Virus record (IMG/VR): IMGVR_UViG_3300046511_000298
Span: 1 to 32,502 of that record
Source of the DNA: a virus
Direction: 5' to 3' (one strand)
Length of the DNA: 32,502 nucleotides
Of the stretch, positions 30,370 to 32,502 are shown in pieces. The position numbers and the translations under genes were made by a program. Under the pieces are notes generated by a model. The model was not told the origin of the DNA. It saw only the letters and a program-made list of their open reading frames with translations, and searched no databases. Every line of letters starts with the position of its first letter. Position 1 is the first letter of the stretch.

Positions 30370-30939
30370 TTACCCCCAGGGCTTGGCGGACTTGAGCAGG
30401 CCGCGCTCCCGCAGGGCGAGGCGTAGCTGCTCATGCTGGTAGATGTCCCCGACCACGCGCTTCTCGGTCAGGGTCAGGCCGGAGCGGGTCAGCCGGTTGG
30501 CGTCCCTCCACTTGACCTGGTTCATCTGGATCTTCTCGGCCTCCAGGCCGAACATAGCCGCCAGGTTCTCCTGTGACTTGGAGATACCCTTGAATCCGAT
30601 CAGGTCGTTCTTGGTGTCCTCCGACATGCGGCGGGGCAGCGGCGGCAGGTCGTACTCAGCCATCGCACCCTGGAGGATGGGCAGGTCGTGGTTGCGGATG
30701 TAGTGGCCGGTGACCATGTCGGCAGCCGTGTACATCTCCGCGAACTGCTCCAGCATCCGCTGGGGATCGTCCTCACCGAGCAGCCAGACCGTGTGCTGGT
30801 CTTTGTCGCACGTCCACTTGCAGGCGATGGCCGTGACCTCGGACGTGGTGAAGTCCATACCCAAGTACGAGAGGGGTCGGTTCTCCAGATCGAAGTCCAG
30901 GATGTAGGACGGGTTCTTGCCGTACTCAAGCAGAGACAT
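30370..30939 (-). CDS. DnaQ-like 3'-5' exonuclease (DEDD superfamily)
   Basis: The 189-residue product shows the exonuclease motifs in order. They are ILDFDLENRPL with D17 and E19, MVTGHYIRNHDLPIL with D85, and RVVGDIYQHEQLRLAL with D165. All four acidic metal ligands of the DEDD superfamily are present. It is a stand-alone exonuclease with no polymerase domain. Such proteins degrade single strands during replication, repair or host DNA breakdown. It belongs to the leftward block with the SSB-like and endonuclease VII-like genes. It starts with ATG at 30939 and overlaps the preceding gene by 14 bases. Confidence 0.82.
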   Translation of the reverse strand: MSLLEYGKNPSYILDFDLENRPLSYLGMDFTTSEVTAIACKWTCDKDQHTVWLLGEDDPQRMLEQFAEMYTAADMVTGHYIRNHDLPILQGAMAEYDLPPLPRRMSEDTKNDLIGFKGISKSQENLAAMFGLEAEKIQMNQVKWRDANRLTRSGLTLTEKRVVGDIYQHEQLRLALRERGLLKSAKPWG

Positions 30940-31141
30940 CGGCCACCGCAGCCTCGATCAGCGCAGCGATGTTGACCTGCTGGATCTCGACGGACTCGCC
31001 GGTCGCCAGGCGCCGGTCAAACTCCTCCAGCGCTGCGGGGAGGACGGCGTTCAGATACTCGGCCCGCAGGATGCTGGCCTCTCCGCGCAGGCGCATGGCG
31101 ATGCGCTGGCGCTGCAACTCCACGTCAGTCTTGGCTTTCAT
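30926..31141 (-). CDS. 71-residue helical hypothetical protein
   Basis: The ATG at 31141 follows GAGGAGAGCAC, a clear ribosome site. The product is mostly helical and charged (ELQRQRIAMRLRGEASILRAEYLNAVLPAALEEFDRRL), with a second part VEIQQVNIAALIEAAVADVSA. It overlaps the exonuclease gene by 14 bases. It may be a small partner of the exonuclease, but there is no recognised domain. Confidence 0.65.
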   Translation of the reverse strand: MKAKTDVELQRQRIAMRLRGEASILRAEYLNAVLPAALEEFDRRLATGESVEIQQVNIAALIEAAVADVSA

Positions 31142-31298
31142 GTGCTCTCCTCAGTTCGTAGCGGACGGCGGTGACCATGCCCTTCGTCGTGCGGCGGTAC
31201 CGCTCTTGAGCCTCGGCCCTCTGACGGAGGCGGCGAGCGTTGCGGGCCTTGCCCTTGGCGCTCTGGTTGTACCGGCGGTGCTGCTCCGGTGTCGTCAT
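31125..31298 (-). CDS. 57-residue basic protein with KG-repeat motif
   Basis: The ATG at 31298 overlaps the preceding stop (ATGA), and the end overlaps the next gene by 17 bases. The sequence carries two copies of a motif: HRRYNQSAKGKARNARRLRQR and ERYRRTTKGMVTAVRYELRR. The R-Y-(x)-(S/T)-x-K-G pattern recurs at the N-terminus of some actinophage HNH and endonuclease VII-like proteins, where it is thought to bind DNA. Here it stands alone. It is probably DNA-binding by charge and motif. Confidence 0.62.
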   Translation of the reverse strand: MTTPEQHRRYNQSAKGKARNARRLRQRAEAQERYRRTTKGMVTAVRYELRRAHESQD

Positions 31299-31450
31299 TT
31301 CGTGGCCGCCTGGTAGGCAGCCTGGGCCTGCTTGACCCGGTGGTGATTGCCCTGGGCGAGGACCGAGATCCAGCCCACTCCGACCAGGTCGTCCTGCCCC
31401 AGCGCCAGGGCTGAGGACAGGATGACCCAGTGGAAGAAGGACAGCTTCAC
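31295..31450 (-). CDS. 51-residue protein with hydrophobic segment
   Basis: The GTG at 31450 lies one base after the SSB-like gene stop. The open frame runs farther upstream through that gene, which is less likely to be used. The product has a hydrophobic N-terminal half (LSFFHWVILSSALALGQDDLVGVGWISVLA) and a polar helical end (NHHRVKQAQAAYQAATK). It may be membrane-associated. No family is recognised. Confidence 0.55.
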   Translation of the reverse strand: MKLSFFHWVILSSALALGQDDLVGVGWISVLAQGNHHRVKQAQAAYQAATK

Positions 31451-31451
31451 C

Positions 31452-31850
31452 CTACAGGGCGAACGGGTTCCCCGCGGGGGCGCCATCGCTGGCCGGGGCC
31501 GACGGGGCCACGGCGTTCACGACTTCGCGCTCCTGCGGCGTCACGCAGGGGATGGCCGTCAGGCGCTTGGCATCGACCTTGGTGTAGGTCTTGCCGTTGT
31601 ACTCGCGCTGGCTGACCGGACCCTCGACGTGGAGGATGAACCCCTCCTGGATGGACATGGCGACGTGGGCGAACTCGCTCCACAGCGCGATGTCAACCAG
31701 GTTCTGGTTCGTGGTCTTGATGGTCATGTTGTACACGGCCTGCCCGTTGGCGTCGCCAACCTTGACAGCCTCGCGGACGCCCGTCGTCTTGTCGGGGAAC
31801 GCCTGCACCATGCCGGACACGTATGCCCACGGCTTCTTGACTTCAGACAC
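31452..31850 (-). CDS. SSB-like OB-fold protein
   Basis: The 132-residue product starts at a GTG with AAGGAG eight bases upstream. The order of strands fits an OB fold of the single-stranded DNA-binding type: YVSGMVQAFPDK, AVYNMTIKTTNQNLVDIALWSEFAHVAMSIQEG, FILHVEGPVSQREYNGKTYTKVDAKRLTAIP. A disordered Ala/Pro tail ends in NPFAL, which resembles the hydrophobic tip of SSB tails, although it lacks the usual run of acidic residues. It would cover single-stranded DNA in phage replication. It neighbours an endonuclease VII-like gene. Confidence 0.7.
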   Translation of the reverse strand: MSEVKKPWAYVSGMVQAFPDKTTGVREAVKVGDANGQAVYNMTIKTTNQNLVDIALWSEFAHVAMSIQEGFILHVEGPVSQREYNGKTYTKVDAKRLTAIPCVTPQEREVVNAVAPSAPASDGAPAGNPFAL

Positions 31851-32136
31851 TGATGAACTCCTTGTACGGTGGGTTGCGGAGGTACGCAGCGCACGCCTCT
31901 AGCCACTCGGGCGTGACCCAGTCCGGCACGTTGCGGTTGCAACGCACGCAGAGCAGGCCGCGTACTTCCATGGTCTTGTGGTTGTGGTCGCGGTCCAGCC
32001 TCCGGGTGGAGGGTGGCCGCCCGCAGATGGCACAGACGCCTGCTTGGAAAGCGAGCAGGCCGTCGTAGTCTACGGTGTCGAGCAGAGCACGATGCTCCGC
32101 AGCCCGCGTGGGCTTACGCTTCCGCGGGGATGGCAT
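31843..32136 (-). CDS. Endonuclease VII-like (HNH/treble-clef) nuclease
   Basis: The 97-residue product shows the full signature of recombination endonuclease VII: CAICG (C35, C38), LDRDHNHKTMEVRGLLCVRCN (catalytic D50-H51 and H53, then C63 and C66). The four cysteines bind zinc, and the DHxH segment holds the metal for cleavage. The family resolves branched DNA before packaging, though small versions also nick or debranch DNA. A basic N-terminus (SPRKRKPTR) probably contacts DNA. It overlaps the next gene by 8 bases. Confidence 0.88.
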   Translation of the reverse strand: MPSPRKRKPTRAAEHRALLDTVDYDGLLAFQAGVCAICGRPPSTRRLDRDHNHKTMEVRGLLCVRCNRNVPDWVTPEWLEACAAYLRNPPYKEFISV

Positions 32137-32401
32137 CCGGCATCCAGTTGTCGGGATCGACGCGGTGTACCCACCACGCCTTCATGTGCTGGCCTCTCTC
32201 GGAGTGGATGAACTTGGAGTCCAACTCCAGGAAGATGTCGCCGGTCTTGCCCGCGATGCGGACGATGTCGCCGGTCACCGGGTGCGGGTAGAACGTCCGC
32301 AGACCGTCGTCGGCTATGTAATACTGCCCCTCCCACTCGACCAGCCGGTCGGGGTGCAGCGCGGGGAGCTTTACGGGCGCCCCCGTTTCATCTACTTCCA
32401 T
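32114..32401 (-). CDS. 95-residue hypothetical protein
   Basis: The ATG at 32401 has a GAGAGGAGGCC site just upstream. The product is a small beta-rich protein (LVEWEGQYYIADDGLRTFYPHP, GDIVRIAGKTGDIFLELDSKF, HMKAWWVHRVDPDNW). It is not recognised. It overlaps the endonuclease gene by 23 bases. Motif A copy 5 lies immediately upstream, so this may be the first gene of the leftward unit or an internal promoter may serve it. Confidence 0.65.
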   Translation of the reverse strand: MEVDETGAPVKLPALHPDRLVEWEGQYYIADDGLRTFYPHPVTGDIVRIAGKTGDIFLELDSKFIHSERGQHMKAWWVHRVDPDNWMPDAIPAEA

Positions 32402-32411
32402 GGCCTCCTCT

Positions 32412-32437
32412 CATAGTGGCGCAAGTAGCGAGACACC
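32412..32437 (+). promoter_or_regulatory. Motif A copy 5
   Basis: This copy reads CATAGTGGCGCAAG then TAGCGAGACACC, one base from consensus. It lies in the 35-base gap between the stop of the partial gene at the right edge and the ribosome site of the leftward gene at 32401. In the direction of those genes it is read inverted, unlike copies 3 and 4 in the rightward block. Confidence 0.6.
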
Positions 32438-32502
32438 TAGAAGATCAGCGGGCCGAGAGGCGCCGCGGGATCGAGTGCCAAGCTGCCGTCCGGCATGTCC
32501 GT
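32437..32502 (-). CDS. 3' end of a leftward gene (partial)
   Basis: A leftward frame enters from the right edge and ends at a TAG at 32437-32439. The last residues are DMPDGSLALDPAAPLGPLIF, too short to identify. The open frame without stops, followed directly by motif A and the next gene, suggests a real gene whose main part lies outside the window. An internal Met would also allow a very short gene, which is less likely. Confidence 0.5.
   Translation of the reverse strand, partial: TDMPDGSLALDPAAPLGPLIF

Noticed and set aside
1-32502. tRNA genes, CRISPR arrays, insertion sequences, integrase or attachment site
   Set aside because: I saw no cloverleaf-like segment with a tRNA 3' end, no evenly spaced repeats, no transposase and no recombinase. 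The few repeated motifs are far apart and intergenic.

Overview
The window is part of the genome of a tailed phage of a high-GC Gram-positive host. Streptomyces or a close relative is the best guess, from the strongly GC-rich, C/G-ending codon use, the AGGAG-type ribosome sites, the frequent GTG starts and the style of the structural proteins. There are no tail tube, tape measure or tail chaperone genes. Instead there is a short connector protein, a large nozzle-like protein, two fibre-like proteins and a run of large Gln/Ala/Gly-rich proteins next to a virion cell-wall hydrolase. This points to a podovirus (short-tailed) layout. I infer the host and morphology; I cannot prove them from sequence alone.

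Layout. Positions 1-249 are intergenic and carry two repeated motifs. Positions 250-1735 hold two leftward genes: a winged-helix protein with a Cys knuckle, and a protein with paired cysteines. A 180-base divergent region (1736-1915) follows. From 1916 to 28713 nearly everything reads rightward as one late block: a small Cys protein, a ClpP-type prohead protease, two small Thr/Ala-rich proteins, large terminase, portal, a small-terminase-like protein, scaffold, major capsid protein, two accessory capsid-like proteins, head-tail connector, nozzle, fibres, three putative ejection proteins, an SLT-like/NlpC-P60 hydrolase, a membrane-protein/holin cluster, an amidase endolysin, a His-rich protein, a membrane-anchored collagen-like protein and a 23-residue hydrophobic peptide. 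A 17-bp bidirectional terminator at 28727-28765 separates this block from a convergent leftward block (28777-32502). That block holds many very small overlapping genes plus nucleic-acid genes: a DnaQ-like exonuclease, an SSB-like OB-fold protein and an endonuclease VII-like nuclease.

The main unexplained signal is a 26-base motif found at five intergenic places (159, 1867, 21682, 28594, 32412). A 17-base motif, identical at 19 and 29109, shares part of its core. These sites lie at the edges of transcription units and inside very short gene gaps, and two of them flank the winged-helix gene. They look like a phage-specific regulatory system (operators, stoperators or promoters). The sequence does not decide which, because their orientation relative to transcription is mixed.
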